Below, piece by piece: positions 40,467 to 50,147 of a DNA stretch of 64,000 bases (position 1 is its first letter; the number at the start of each line of letters is the position of its first letter). The position numbers and the translations under genes are program-made. The notes under the pieces are model-generated. The model saw only the letters and a program-made list of their open reading frames with translations. It was not told where the DNA came from and did not search any database. The DNA is taken from contig NZ_VTOW01000002.1 of NCBI RefSeq assembly GCF_012184425.1, positions 124,001 to 188,000 of the forward strand, read 5' to 3'. This stretch comes from Candidatus Manganitrophus noduliformans. GTDB taxonomy: Bacteria > Nitrospirota > Nitrospiria > SBBL01 > Manganitrophaceae.

Positions 40467-42380
40467 TTATCCGCCGGAATTTTTCGTTGTTCTCAACCAG
40501 GCTTGGAACATGAGCAAATTCCACAAGAGATACTGCCGATTCCACTTTCCGGAGAGGTGCCCCTCCCAGAGACGGCGAACCTTTTCCGGATGAAAAAAAC
40601 CGTCACGCCGAAGCTGCTCTTGATTGAGAAGGGCCTCCCCCCATTCCCGGAGCGGGCCGCGGAGCCAAACATCGAGGGGGATTCCAAAACCCATTTTGGG
40701 GCGCTCGAACAATTCGGACGGAACATATTTTTTCAGTATTCGACAGAGCGGCGCTTTCCCTTTTCCGTCTTGGATTTTTATGGAGAGGGGGAGACGCCGC
40801 GCGAATTCAACGACACGATGATCCAAGAGGGGGACCCTCGCCTCAAGGCTGACCCCCATACTCGCCCGGTCGACCTTGGTCAAAATATCTTCCGGCAAAT
40901 AGGTCAACGTATCGAGATACATCATCTGCTCGATAAAATGGGGCGTCTTGATACATGCGCCGGGATCGCTGAACACCGTCGACGGCTCGACCGCATCAAG
41001 AACAAAGTCGGCCGGCTTATTCGTATGGGAGATGGCAGCGTGGTACATTGCTTCCGCCCCTTCGACCTTCAGAATCCCAGCGAGCCGCTCCGCTTTATCA
41101 CTCATAAATGGGATGAAAGGAGACACCCCCTCGATTCCTCCGGCGGTCACGCCTCTGATCCCCTTGGGAATCGATCCGATCAAATTCCAAAGCCGCTGCG
41201 CGATAAAATATCGCCGATATCCCCCAAAAAGCTCATCCCCGCCGTCGCCGGAGAGACTCACCGTCACATGTTGACGCGCCAGTTTAGAAATAAGAAAGGT
41301 TGGAATCTGAGAAGAATCGGCGAAAGGCTCATCATAGAGAATCGGCAAGGATGGAATGGTGGCCATCGCCTCTTCGGGGGTGACATAAAGCTCGGTGTGA
41401 TCGGTCTCCAGATGCTGCGCGACCGCCTTTGCATGGTCCGCTTCATTATAAGCCCTTTCGCTGAAGCCGATCGTAAAGGTCTTCACCGCTTGTTTGCTTT
41501 GCGCCTGCATCAGCGCCACCACGGTGGAGGAGTCGATTCCGCCCGAGAGGAACGCTCCCAGGGGAACATCGGCCTCCATCCTCATCTTGACCGCATCCTT
41601 CAAAAGGGTTTCCAACGCGTCGGCGGCTTCCTCGGCGGAGCCTTCGAACGGATGCGCCATCCCCGCTTCGGCCACCTCCCTGAACGACCAATAAGGCACG
41701 GGCGGTGGCAGCGATCGGCCGGCGGAAAGATTTAAATTCAGCATCATCCCGGCCGGTAATTTGTAAATTCCTTTATAGATCGAATAAGGCGCCGGAATAT
41801 AATTATGCCGGAGGTAGAGGGCCAAGACACTACGATCGACTTCTCCCCGAAATTCCGGGTGGGCACAAAGGCTTTTTAATTCCGATCCGAAGAGAAATGC
41901 GCTCCCCATCCATCCATAATAGAGCGGCTTCTCTCCCAAACGGTCGCGAACCAGGTGGAGCCGCCGCTCTTTTCGATCCCACAAGGCAAAGGCGAACATG
42001 CCGTTCAATCGCCGGACCGCTCCTTCCACCCCCCATCGGCTGATCGCTTCAAGCATCACCTCGGTATCCGAATGACCCCGGAAGCGCCCGCCCGACCCTT
42101 CCAGCTCCTGACGCAAACCTCTAAAGTTATAGACCTCTCCGTTGAAAGCGATGATGTAACGGCCGGAGGCCGACGCCATCGGCTGATGCCCCTCCGGCGA
42201 AAGATCGATGATGGAGAGACGGCGATGGCCCAAGGCGATACCGGCCTCCGCATCGACCCAGACGCCGCGATCGTCCGGACCCCGGTGGGCAAGGGCGTCG
42301 GCCATCCGGGTGACGATCGATTCCAGTTCGCCTGGACTTCTTTGGAGAGAAATGTCGAGGCAACCGCTCAGACCGCACAT
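40467..42380 (-). CDS. asnB: Asparagine synthetase (glutamine-hydrolysing), paralogue 1
   Basis: 637 aa. Cys2 of the class II glutaminase domain is exposed after Met removal (MCGLSG). GHRRLSIID and FNGEVYNFRGLR are typical of the N-terminal half. The synthetase PP-loop SGGIDSS is at 279-285. Homologues inside polysaccharide loci amidate uronic acids or other sugar carboxylates rather than making free asparagine. The context here favours that, but sequence alone does not decide. Confidence 0.88.
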   Translation of the reverse strand: MCGLSGCLDISLQRSPGELESIVTRMADALAHRGPDDRGVWVDAEAGIALGHRRLSIIDLSPEGHQPMASASGRYIIAFNGEVYNFRGLRQELEGSGGRFRGHSDTEVMLEAISRWGVEGAVRRLNGMFAFALWDRKERRLHLVRDRLGEKPLYYGWMGSAFLFGSELKSLCAHPEFRGEVDRSVLALYLRHNYIPAPYSIYKGIYKLPAGMMLNLNLSAGRSLPPPVPYWSFREVAEAGMAHPFEGSAEEAADALETLLKDAVKMRMEADVPLGAFLSGGIDSSTVVALMQAQSKQAVKTFTIGFSERAYNEADHAKAVAQHLETDHTELYVTPEEAMATIPSLPILYDEPFADSSQIPTFLISKLARQHVTVSLSGDGGDELFGGYRRYFIAQRLWNLIGSIPKGIRGVTAGGIEGVSPFIPFMSDKAERLAGILKVEGAEAMYHAAISHTNKPADFVLDAVEPSTVFSDPGACIKTPHFIEQMMYLDTLTYLPEDILTKVDRASMGVSLEARVPLLDHRVVEFARRLPLSIKIQDGKGKAPLCRILKKYVPSELFERPKMGFGIPLDVWLRGPLREWGEALLNQEQLRRDGFFHPEKVRRLWEGHLSGKWNRQYLLWNLLMFQAWLRTTKNSGG

Positions 42381-42421
42381 TGGATTCTTTTCCTCTTGGA
42401 TACTTCCATAGACGGCGGGGC

Positions 42422-43276
42422 TTACTCTTCCTTGGTAAAGACGAACTCATTACAGCCGAGGCCTGCGCCGCAGGTCTTCAGCTTTTGCAGCCGATATCCT
42501 CTTTGATGGTAAAAGTTGAAAATTTCTTCGGGCTTCGCCACTTCGAACGGATATCCCCCCAGCCAGTCAAACCAATCGGTCCATCTCGCCATCCCGCGCT
42601 CTTTTTTATAATTGCTGTATCGCTTTAAAGGATTTTTCAGGCAAAGCAGATCGAAGATCGCTCCGCGTAGAACGAAATACGGGATGAAAAAACCGACCGT
42701 CAATCCCTTCCCCAACGGCCCGGAGCAATAAAATTGCTTCACCTTGCGCCAGAGGACCGATTTATAGAGTTGATCGTTGTAGATGGAGATAAAGAGAAAC
42801 CCTCCGTCGGCGACCAATGCCGCGGCATTCTCCAACGCCTGCCACATCGCCCCGGTATGATGCAGCACCCCCCAGGAGTAGACGACATCGAATTTTCCGA
42901 GAGATTGAAGATAGTCTCGATCGAGAACCGATCCCTTTTCGATCGACCAAGCGGCCTCTTGCGGGCAATACCGCCGCTTCAGCTCCTGCGTGCAGGCGAC
43001 CGACTTGGGATCGAAATCAAAAGAGTGTACGGTGGCCCCCATCCTTCGCGCGGCAAGGCTGAATAATCCGCTTCCGGAGCCGATATCCAAAAACCGCTTC
43101 CCCGACAGTCTCTCCAGACCGAGCATCCGCTTCAACGAGCGTTCGGCCTCTTCGATCCGGGCCTCATCCAACACCGCCAGAAAGCGGCTCCAATTCTCTC
43201 CGAACTCAAAGCGCTCCCCGAGCGCGATTTCGGTTGGGTGACCGATCTTATTTTCACCGCCGGACGGCTTGAGCAA
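42422..43276 (-). CDS. SAM-dependent methyltransferase
   Basis: 284 aa from a TTG at 43276, chosen because GGGAGG lies 6 nt upstream; no ATG or GTG fits near the end of the preceding gene. Motif I FLDIGSGSGLF is at 62-72, followed by the acidic FDFDP at the end of strand 2. VVYSWGVLHHTG is the usual post-motif region. Its start overlaps the glycosyltransferase by 23 nt. Likely a glycan O- or N-methylase; the acceptor is not visible from the sequence. Confidence 0.85.
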   Translation of the reverse strand: MLKPSGGENKIGHPTEIALGERFEFGENWSRFLAVLDEARIEEAERSLKRMLGLERLSGKRFLDIGSGSGLFSLAARRMGATVHSFDFDPKSVACTQELKRRYCPQEAAWSIEKGSVLDRDYLQSLGKFDVVYSWGVLHHTGAMWQALENAAALVADGGFLFISIYNDQLYKSVLWRKVKQFYCSGPLGKGLTVGFFIPYFVLRGAIFDLLCLKNPLKRYSNYKKERGMARWTDWFDWLGGYPFEVAKPEEIFNFYHQRGYRLQKLKTCGAGLGCNEFVFTKEE

Positions 43277-44327
43277 AGAGAGCCTCCCACATCTCCGCGA
43301 CCTTCTCCACGCCGAATCGATCGACGACCTCCACGGCACGCGCGGCAAGACGCCGGCGCTCTTCTTCTTTGGACATCAGGCGGTCCATCGCTTTCGACAA
43401 AGCAGCCTCGTCTTGGTTTGGAACGAGAAGGCCGTCGATGCCGTCCCTGACAATCTCTCGCGGGCCGCTGGGGCAATCGGTTGCGATCACCGGAAGGCCG
43501 CACGCCATCGCTTCACACAAGGCATTGGGGAAACCCTCCACACTGGAGGAGAGGACGAAGAGGTCGGCCTGTTTGAGGAGGTCATCGGGATTTTGCGCCC
43601 TCCCCGAAAGAAGAAGACGATCGGCCAGCCCAACCGCGTCACGGAGCCGCTCGAGCTCCCCTCTGAGGGGTCCCTCTCCTAAAATCACCAGGGTCCATTC
43701 CGGATATTGGTCCTTTATTTGTGCAAAGGCGCGGATCAAGAGGTCAAAACGTTTCTCCGCGACCAATCTTCCCATTCCGACAATACAAGGTTTCGGAAGG
43801 GACATGTCGGGCGGCCGATCGGACGAAGCGGGTCGTGTAACCGGATTGGGGATAATCGATATCTTGTCTTTGAATTTGGGCAAAAAGTAATCGGCCGTTC
43901 CCTTGCTTTGAACAACAATTCCGGTCGCCGCCCGATAAGTCCACCAGCGAAGCTGATCCCAAATCGGACCGATTGAATAGCCGCTCGGGTCGGTCCGCTC
44001 GCAGACGATGACCGGAACCTCTGTTCCCCACATCGATGTCAATGTCATCATATTCATTTTGTCGAGGAAAGAAATAATCACTTCAGGCTCCGTGGATAAA
44101 ATGGTCCGCCGCAGCAATGGAAACTGATGGAATATCTGAGCGGGACGGGTCATGCCCAACGTCTTCCGATTCATCTTTGACGGAAGCGCATAAAAATCTT
44201 TCTCCGGCGAATAGAGGGTGACGACGGAAACGGAATGTCCTCGCTCCATGAAGTGCTTCGCTAAAAAGGCGAGGGTTCTCTCGGCCCCTCCCAGCGTTAA
44301 TGCTCCGATTACAAATGTCAGTCTCAT
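43254..44327 (-). CDS. Glycosyltransferase, GT4 family (GT-B fold)
   Basis: 357 aa. The N-terminal GxGGAE-type loop is ALTLGGAERTL (9-19). The C-terminal domain has GMGRLVAEKRFDLLIRAF and the EX7E-type nucleotide-sugar site SSSVEGFPNALCEAMACGLPV, written here in part. It resembles the PglH/PglJ and WbpY-like transferases that add HexNAc or hexose to lipid-linked oligosaccharide. It is followed by the methyltransferase. Confidence 0.88.
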   Translation of the reverse strand: MRLTFVIGALTLGGAERTLAFLAKHFMERGHSVSVVTLYSPEKDFYALPSKMNRKTLGMTRPAQIFHQFPLLRRTILSTEPEVIISFLDKMNMMTLTSMWGTEVPVIVCERTDPSGYSIGPIWDQLRWWTYRAATGIVVQSKGTADYFLPKFKDKISIIPNPVTRPASSDRPPDMSLPKPCIVGMGRLVAEKRFDLLIRAFAQIKDQYPEWTLVILGEGPLRGELERLRDAVGLADRLLLSGRAQNPDDLLKQADLFVLSSSVEGFPNALCEAMACGLPVIATDCPSGPREIVRDGIDGLLVPNQDEAALSKAMDRLMSKEEERRRLAARAVEVVDRFGVEKVAEMWEALFAQAVRR

Positions 44328-44355
44328 ATTCCAATCAAATAAAGGAAACGCTCCC

Positions 44356-45864
44356 TTAAGCGAACGGCTTCAATTTGACGGAAAACCAATGCCGCCCTTC
44401 GGCGGAGAGCGCATAACGCCAGAATACGCCGCCTAACACCAGGAAAAGAAAAAACCGGAAAAGAGCATGATAGACCGGCGTCGGCAGAGAGATCCGTTGA
44501 AGCAATACGGCGGAAGCAAGGGTCATCAGAAACAAGGCAAGCGGCTTTCTCCAAGCGAATCGAAGCGGGTAGACCCGATAAGCGAAAAGAATGTAACTGA
44601 GCGCTTGTGCGATTCGCCCAAGCAGGACCCCGTAAGCCACCCCCCAGATCCCAAAAGGCGCGATCAAGAATGCGATAAAGATCCCCGAGACGATCATTCC
44701 GGCGCCGTAGCTCAACGTGCTCCCATACGTTTTCTTCGAGAGATCGATTCCGATTCCCATGATCCATGCAATCGACTCCACGATGAGAGAAAACGCAATC
44801 GGCAATATCACGACACTCCCCGCTAAATAACGGGAAGAGGTGAGAACCATCGTCAACGGTTCGGCCACCGCGACCAGACAGAACCCCAAAAAAGAGATCG
44901 CCGCCGTATAGTAAACAAGCACTTGGTTGTACGTTTCAAGGGCATTCGCTTCTTTATAGAGCGCCAGCATAAACGGCCCCCATGCCGTTTGGAAAGCGGT
45001 AATGGGTAAAACGATGAGGACCGCCATCTTAAAACCGGCCGCATAATAACCCATCGCTTCCATATCCAAGAAGTGGGTGATAAAAATCCGGTCCAGCGCC
45101 GGGATCATCATCCCCATCATCGCCACCAACATATAGGGCCATCCGAAGCTCAGCAGCTTCCAGCCATAGTTAAAGCTGCTTGGCCAGACCCAATAGTCCT
45201 TGTACATAACGAGAGCGACCATAGCAAATATTCCCGTCCCGATCAGCTGAGCATAAAAGACCCCGACGATCCCTGAACCAAACCCCCACACTAGAATCAA
45301 CGTCAAAGACAAAACGACCACGCCTGATCCGACGGAAAGAAAGATGAATTGGCGCCTTCCGAATGTCCATTTTGCCAGATGCTGGCAGAATTGGAATAAA
45401 ATCACGAAAGGATAACTCATCACGAGAACACGAAATGTGTCGGCATGATCCGGAACAACAATCATCTTTTGGACCACCCAATCGGCGGTGAGCCACAAAG
45501 CGATGCCGACCACTCCGCAAAAAACCCCCTGAATCAGAAGCGATTGCGAAATGATCTCCCTTCTTTCGGCCGGATCTTCCGTCTCGTAATAAAATCTCGC
45601 GATGGCGGAATCTTGTCCCATGGTGATGAAAGCGATAAACAAAGCCCCCAGCGTTGCAATCGCATCGAGGGCGCCGTACGCCTCGGTGGAGAAAAGACGG
45701 GTGAGGATCGGAATCGTAAAGAGGGCGAGCACCCGGCTGAAGGCCCATGCGCCGCCATACAACATCGAATCTTTGAACAAGAAGAGAAGGCGCTGGCCGC
45801 TGGAAGCGCCGCGGATCTCCTGATAACCTGTCGTCGCGGGAGGCTTTGAAAGGGTCGAGTCCAT
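44356..45864 (-). CDS. Wzx-like oligosaccharide flippase
   Basis: About 502 aa with 12-14 hydrophobic helices across the whole length, MOP/MATE superfamily polysaccharide type. The N-terminus has the typical amphipathic LLFLFKDSMLYGGAWAFSRVLALFTIPIL (partly quoted). It should flip undecaprenyl-linked glycan across the inner membrane. ATG 45864 overlaps the end of the preceding gene; a GTG at 45879 is an alternative. No wzy polymerase was recognised nearby. Confidence 0.85.
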   Translation of the reverse strand: MDSTLSKPPATTGYQEIRGASSGQRLLFLFKDSMLYGGAWAFSRVLALFTIPILTRLFSTEAYGALDAIATLGALFIAFITMGQDSAIARFYYETEDPAERREIISQSLLIQGVFCGVVGIALWLTADWVVQKMIVVPDHADTFRVLVMSYPFVILFQFCQHLAKWTFGRRQFIFLSVGSGVVVLSLTLILVWGFGSGIVGVFYAQLIGTGIFAMVALVMYKDYWVWPSSFNYGWKLLSFGWPYMLVAMMGMMIPALDRIFITHFLDMEAMGYYAAGFKMAVLIVLPITAFQTAWGPFMLALYKEANALETYNQVLVYYTAAISFLGFCLVAVAEPLTMVLTSSRYLAGSVVILPIAFSLIVESIAWIMGIGIDLSKKTYGSTLSYGAGMIVSGIFIAFLIAPFGIWGVAYGVLLGRIAQALSYILFAYRVYPLRFAWRKPLALFLMTLASAVLLQRISLPTPVYHALFRFFLFLVLGGVFWRYALSAEGRHWFSVKLKPFA

Positions 45865-45871
45865 TATATGA

Positions 45872-47044
45872 TTATCCACCCTTCATGATCTTCAGATACG
45901 CGTTGAGGGGCTCATCAATCGCATGCCGCTGAAGCCAGCTCCGCCCCGCTTCCCCCATTTTTTTGTAATCGGCCGGCCGCGCGGCATAGTCGTGCAACGC
46001 CCGCGTAATATCTTCAGCCGTTTTCACACGGATCATGGGGTAGAGTTCGGGATAACGCTTCTCATAAAGCGTGTCCTCACGATAATGCATCAACGGTTTC
46101 GCCATCGCCAATGTCTCATAAATCGTTCCGCACGAAAGCCAGCTCATGTGAAACTCGCCGGTTCCGATATCCGCGAGACTCAGCCCGATCATGATCTCTT
46201 TCCTCATCATCTGAGGAAACCAGAAAACCTGCTTTTCGATTCCAAGGTCGCAAACCAGTTTTTTGCTCGCATCGACATCCGCGCCGTATTCACAGGTCAC
46301 AATACAGGCCTTGATGCCGGCCTGTTTTACAAAATCAGAGAAGCCGATAAAAAGCTTGTCGTTTCCCTTCCAGCTGAACGGGTCCGGGCTGTTTTTCCAG
46401 ACATGTCTCGTCTGATGAAAAATGACGATGTCGTGCTCCCGCCGGATCTTCTCGAATTCGCGATACCAACGGCTCCGGTCATAAAATTGAGCGATCCGCT
46501 CCGGATGGTACATCGGCGTATAGACCATCGGGATTCCGCATTCCAGCCTTTTTCCGGGATACTTCAATCTCAATATCACCTTCTCCATCTCCTCATTGGT
46601 CAAGTCGAAGTTGAGGTAGGACGCGCTCCGGATTCCACGCTGCTGGTTTCGTATAAAAGGGGCGCACATCAAAGAATAGGCCGGGCGCTTAAGGCTAAAG
46701 AAAGGATAGACGATGACATCAGTCCCATAAGGGATGAACAGATCGAGGGGACGGCCGATTTTATGAAGAAAGGCGGGGGTCGAGCCGCAGCCGATAATAA
46801 AATCATACTTCTTTACATCTTCGGCGATCTGCCTGGCCGGCACGGTTGTGAATCCGAGCGGCTTGCCCCACGAAAGAGAGGCCGTGTAACGCTGATAATC
46901 CAAATCGTACGTATCGGCGGAAGGGTGAAAGTGGGCGCTCTCATCATTAAGTAAAAGAACATCCGCATCAATTCCCCGATCCCGGAGATAACGGGCGATG
47001 GAGAAGAAAATATTATTACTGTTGCCGATGCAGGCGACCTTCAC
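45872..47044 (-). CDS. Putative GT-B glycosyltransferase
   Basis: About 390 aa from a GTG at 47044 (GAGGG upstream). The N-terminal half has KVACIGNSNNIFFSIARYLRD, a GT-B-like Rossmann start. The C-terminal part has the donor-site-like stretch WLSCGTIYETLAMAKPLMHY. It is more divergent than the other transferases in the locus. It lies between the flippase and the amidotransferase genes. A glycan-assembly role is likely; linkage and donor unknown. Confidence 0.7.
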   Translation of the reverse strand: MKVACIGNSNNIFFSIARYLRDRGIDADVLLLNDESAHFHPSADTYDLDYQRYTASLSWGKPLGFTTVPARQIAEDVKKYDFIIGCGSTPAFLHKIGRPLDLFIPYGTDVIVYPFFSLKRPAYSLMCAPFIRNQQRGIRSASYLNFDLTNEEMEKVILRLKYPGKRLECGIPMVYTPMYHPERIAQFYDRSRWYREFEKIRREHDIVIFHQTRHVWKNSPDPFSWKGNDKLFIGFSDFVKQAGIKACIVTCEYGADVDASKKLVCDLGIEKQVFWFPQMMRKEIMIGLSLADIGTGEFHMSWLSCGTIYETLAMAKPLMHYREDTLYEKRYPELYPMIRVKTAEDITRALHDYAARPADYKKMGEAGRSWLQRHAIDEPLNAYLKIMKGG

Positions 47045-47071
47045 CCGGAACCCTCGCACTTATTTGAACGG

Positions 47072-48205
47072 CTAGCGATTGTCGTATCGCTGCGTGTATT
47101 TCATATAAAAACTTTTTGGAACCAGATTGAATCGGTACATGACCCAGAAAAACCACCGCATTCGCTCGAATGTCTCCTTGTAAGTCTGATAATCCTTATA
47201 CGTTTTTCGTGGAAGATTCATCAAGCGATCAAACTCCTCATCTTTCAAATCGAGTCGTTTCTTCATCTCCTCCAGAATCGTCGGGTCGAAAGGTTTCGGC
47301 TCTTTGATTTTTTCAAGCGCCTGCGACCGGGTCATTTGACCGCTTCTGACCAAAGCCGAGAATTCGGAATATCGCAGGTCGATCCCGAATTTTCTCGGTA
47401 GATAATAGTTATTGGTGAAATAGGCGGTCCTGTTCTCCATATGATGTCCGCCGTACCATTTCCATCCATACTCTTTATTGAGAAATTGCTTCGTCTCCTC
47501 TTTCTGATAGTCGATGTAATAAAGAGGGCGAATTTTTTTGATCCGATCGACCGCCGTCCATTTCAGCCAGCGCATCATCCACAAATTCGGGAAGGTCTCT
47601 ATTTTATATGAGCCAAACTGCGATTGGACGGTTTCGATATATTTCGCATCCATATAGAACCATCCATGGGGAGAGATCCCCTCCGTTCTGAAGGAGTGCC
47701 CCTCGAAGATATATTTGATTCCATATTTTTCGGCGGCCAGATAATGCGTCGTCGCCAATCCGATGTCGGAAGGGGTGTCGATATCGGGAACCGAGGCCTT
47801 CAAAAAGGATTTAAACAGATCGCAGAATTCTCGGTTATCGACGACATGCGTGAAGAGATCGACCTGGAGCGCTTTTAAGACGCCATGGATGTTCTCCACG
47901 GCGATCTTCGAATTCCAGGTGTTGTCAAAATGGGCGGCGAGCGGTCGCAGTCCGAGCTTTTTCGCAAGATACAGCAGATAAGACGAATCGGTTCCGCCGC
48001 TTACCCCGACGACCACGTCATATCTTTTATTCCGTCCCGCCCGTTTTATTTTCTCGGCAAGGTGTTGAAGACGACGCGATCCCTCCTCCCCCGTCGGGTA
48101 CTCCTTTTCCAGCTGATCATGCTGCCGGCAGTAATTGCAGACGCCGGCCGGATCGAACGTAATATAAGGGATGTGATCATCGTAAATGCAGCGGGAGCAG
48201 ATCAT
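47072..48205 (-). CDS. N-acetyl sugar amidotransferase (WbpG/PseA-like)
   Basis: 377 aa. N-terminal Cys pairs C3/C6 and C23/C26 form a probable zinc site. The ATP-pyrophosphatase loop SGGTDSS is at 69-75. Family members convert an acetamido group on a UDP-sugar or CMP-sugar to acetamidino, using ammonia from a HisH-type glutaminase channelled through a HisF-type partner. Both partner genes follow on its upstream side with a 4-nt overlap. In P. aeruginosa the same trio makes the 3-acetamidino uronic acid of some O-antigens. Confidence 0.88.
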   Translation of the reverse strand: MICSRCIYDDHIPYITFDPAGVCNYCRQHDQLEKEYPTGEEGSRRLQHLAEKIKRAGRNKRYDVVVGVSGGTDSSYLLYLAKKLGLRPLAAHFDNTWNSKIAVENIHGVLKALQVDLFTHVVDNREFCDLFKSFLKASVPDIDTPSDIGLATTHYLAAEKYGIKYIFEGHSFRTEGISPHGWFYMDAKYIETVQSQFGSYKIETFPNLWMMRWLKWTAVDRIKKIRPLYYIDYQKEETKQFLNKEYGWKWYGGHHMENRTAYFTNNYYLPRKFGIDLRYSEFSALVRSGQMTRSQALEKIKEPKPFDPTILEEMKKRLDLKDEEFDRLMNLPRKTYKDYQTYKETFERMRWFFWVMYRFNLVPKSFYMKYTQRYDNR

Positions 48206-48981
48206 CTTGCGTCCCTTCCGGTATGGAGCGCCTTTTTCAGCTCCTCCTGAGTTGGAAAGTTGATGAGCACCCCCAGATCCTTACCCTGATAAACCATCAT
48301 GCTCCCCGCCGCAACGGCGGAGGCCCCTCCCTTTTTGACCGCCTCTGAAAAATCATCGATGCGACCGGCGCCGCCGCAAGCAATCACGGGGATGCTCACC
48401 GCATCGGCCACCGCTTTAATCAAACCGAGATCGTATCCCTCCCACGTTCCATCCCGGTCGATGGAATTAAGCAAGATCTCGCCGGCGCCCATCGCTTCCA
48501 TTTCTTGGGCAAATTCGACCGGCTCCAGTTTGGTTGTTTTGCGCCCGCCGTGCGTGTGGACCAAATATTTTCCCCAGAGGGTCTTCTTCACATCCATCGA
48601 TAAAACGATACTTTGACTTCCGAACCGGTCGGAGGCTTCTCTGATAAACGATGGGTCTTCAACCGCATGGCTGTTGATCGCCACCTTCTCAACCCCCAGT
48701 GTTAGAATTTGCCGGATCTCCTCCAGCGTCCGGACCCCCCCTCCATAACAAAGGGGCATGAAGCATTCGCTGGTCACCTGCTCGATCAGTTTGAAGGAAG
48801 GTGCGCGCTGTTCAACGGTGGCCGAAATGTCGACCAGAATTAATTCGTCGACCTCTTTCTCATTGTAAATCTTGATCGCATTGACCGGATCTCCCACATA
48901 GGAGGGATTTTTGAATCGAACCGTTTTCACCAGCCGCTCATTTTGAACCAACAAACAGGGGATGACCCGGGTCTGCAACAT
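48202..48981 (-). CDS. HisF-like cyclase subunit of the sugar amidotransferase
   Basis: 259 aa TIM barrel starting MLQTRVIPCLLVQNERLVKT. In histidine-pathway HisF the eighth residue after the start of that motif is Asp (RIIPCLDV); here it is Leu11, so the first catalytic Asp is replaced. The second barrel Asp (SMDVKK) remains. This is the pattern of HisF paralogues partnered with WbpG-type enzymes, serving as an ammonia conduit. It overlaps the amidotransferase gene by 4 nt and starts where hisH ends. Confidence 0.88.
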   Translation of the reverse strand: MLQTRVIPCLLVQNERLVKTVRFKNPSYVGDPVNAIKIYNEKEVDELILVDISATVEQRAPSFKLIEQVTSECFMPLCYGGGVRTLEEIRQILTLGVEKVAINSHAVEDPSFIREASDRFGSQSIVLSMDVKKTLWGKYLVHTHGGRKTTKLEPVEFAQEMEAMGAGEILLNSIDRDGTWEGYDLGLIKAVADAVSIPVIACGGAGRIDDFSEAVKKGGASAVAAGSMMVYQGKDLGVLINFPTQEELKKALHTGRDAR

Positions 48982-48982
48982 G

Positions 48983-49606
48983 TCAGACCCGCTCCGCAAA
49001 ATTTTTCAACAGCTGGAGTCCGAATTTATGGCTCTTCTCCGGATGAAATTGCGTCCCATAAATATTTTCTTTCTCAACCGCAGAGACAAAGTCGTAGCCG
49101 TGATGCGTCGTGCAGAGCGCATCTTCTTTTTTGCAGACGACATGATAGGAATGGACGAAATAGAAACGAGGCTCCGCCGGCATCTCCTGAAAAAGAGGGC
49201 TCTCCTTCTGAACCGCAACCGGATTCCACCCCATGTGGGGGACTTTGAGCTTTTGAGATCCATCCAACTTGAATCGAATCGTCTCCCCCTCGATCCATCC
49301 TAAACCGGCGAGCTTTCCTTCCTCGCTCCGCTGCGTCAGCAACTGCATCCCCAAACAGATCCCCAAAACGGGTTTCTTTTCTTTGAGGACCCGGTGATTG
49401 AGCGCCGGGAGCAGATTTCGTTCGTGAATATTCTTCACCGCCGTATCAAAAGCGCCGACGCCCGACAAGATCAATTTGTCGGCCGATTGGATCTCGGATA
49501 TCTGAGAAGAGATCACCGATTCGACGCCGAGATGCTTGAGCATGTTCTGGATGGAGCCCACGTTCCCCATCCCATAATCAACGATGACGATCTTCCGATG
49601 CGCCAC
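48983..49606 (-). CDS. HisH-like glutamine amidotransferase subunit
   Basis: 207 aa class I glutaminase. The nucleophile C84 (GICLGMQ), H188 and E190 (FHPEKSHKFG) are intact, so it should release ammonia from glutamine. Linkage to the HisF-like and WbpG-like genes, and the absence of other his genes, point to sugar amidination rather than histidine synthesis. Its start codon lies inside the 3' end of the acetyltransferase gene (29-nt overlap). Confidence 0.9.
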   Translation of the reverse strand: MAHRKIVIVDYGMGNVGSIQNMLKHLGVESVISSQISEIQSADKLILSGVGAFDTAVKNIHERNLLPALNHRVLKEKKPVLGICLGMQLLTQRSEEGKLAGLGWIEGETIRFKLDGSQKLKVPHMGWNPVAVQKESPLFQEMPAEPRFYFVHSYHVVCKKEDALCTTHHGYDFVSAVEKENIYGTQFHPEKSHKFGLQLLKNFAERV

Positions 49607-50147
49607 GATCCGACGCTCCTCTCTTTCTCAGAAACGTTGCCGGATTCCCCGCGACAATACAAAACGGAGGAACCTCTTTCGTCACCACCGAGCCCGCCCC
49701 CACGATCGCCCCTTCCCCCACCCGAATGCCGGGAAGAATAATGGAGCCGATTCCAATGTCCGAGCCGTCCTCGATGACAACCGGCTTGAACTCAAGGGGG
49801 TGAGCAAGGACCGGCTTTGTAAGATCCTCCGACCGGTGCACGGAGGTCAGGATCTGGACCGTTGGACCGATCCCGACCCCCTTCCCGATTCGAATCCCTC
49901 CTGCGCCGTGAAAAAAGCAATTCTGGCCGATCCAGGTATGATCTCCGATGACGATCTCATTTTGGTAATATCCCTTCAAGATCGTCCGATGGCCGATATA
50001 AACATTATTGCCGATGCGGATCTGCTCCGGATGAAAAACGAGAACTCCCTCCTCGAAAATGACGTTCTCCCCGATCTCCTTGAACGCCTCGATTTTAAAT
50101 TGACCGCTTCCGTGTGAGGCGTGTCTTTTCTGATTTTCAAAATCCAT
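49578..50147 (-). CDS. Left-handed beta-helix acyltransferase
   Basis: 189 aa with hexapeptide repeats from about residue 40 (RIGNNVYIGHRTILKG, VIGDHTWIGQN) to 165. The catalytic-type His is in TSVHRSEDL, and the C-terminal GSVVTKEVPPFCIVAGNPA is typical. It is an acetyl-CoA-dependent sugar O- or N-acetyltransferase by family. This is the second acyltransferase of the locus, besides the one fused to the dehydrogenase. It overlaps both neighbours (11 and 29 nt). Confidence 0.85.
   Translation of the reverse strand: MDFENQKRHASHGSGQFKIEAFKEIGENVIFEEGVLVFHPEQIRIGNNVYIGHRTILKGYYQNEIVIGDHTWIGQNCFFHGAGGIRIGKGVGIGPTVQILTSVHRSEDLTKPVLAHPLEFKPVVIEDGSDIGIGSIILPGIRVGEGAIVGAGSVVTKEVPPFCIVAGNPATFLRKRGASDRGASEDRHR

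Noticed and set aside
48202..49606. Histidine biosynthesis genes hisF/hisH
   Set aside because: No other his genes nearby, the HisF-like subunit lacks the first catalytic Asp, and both overlap or adjoin a WbpG-like gene; sugar amidination fits better.
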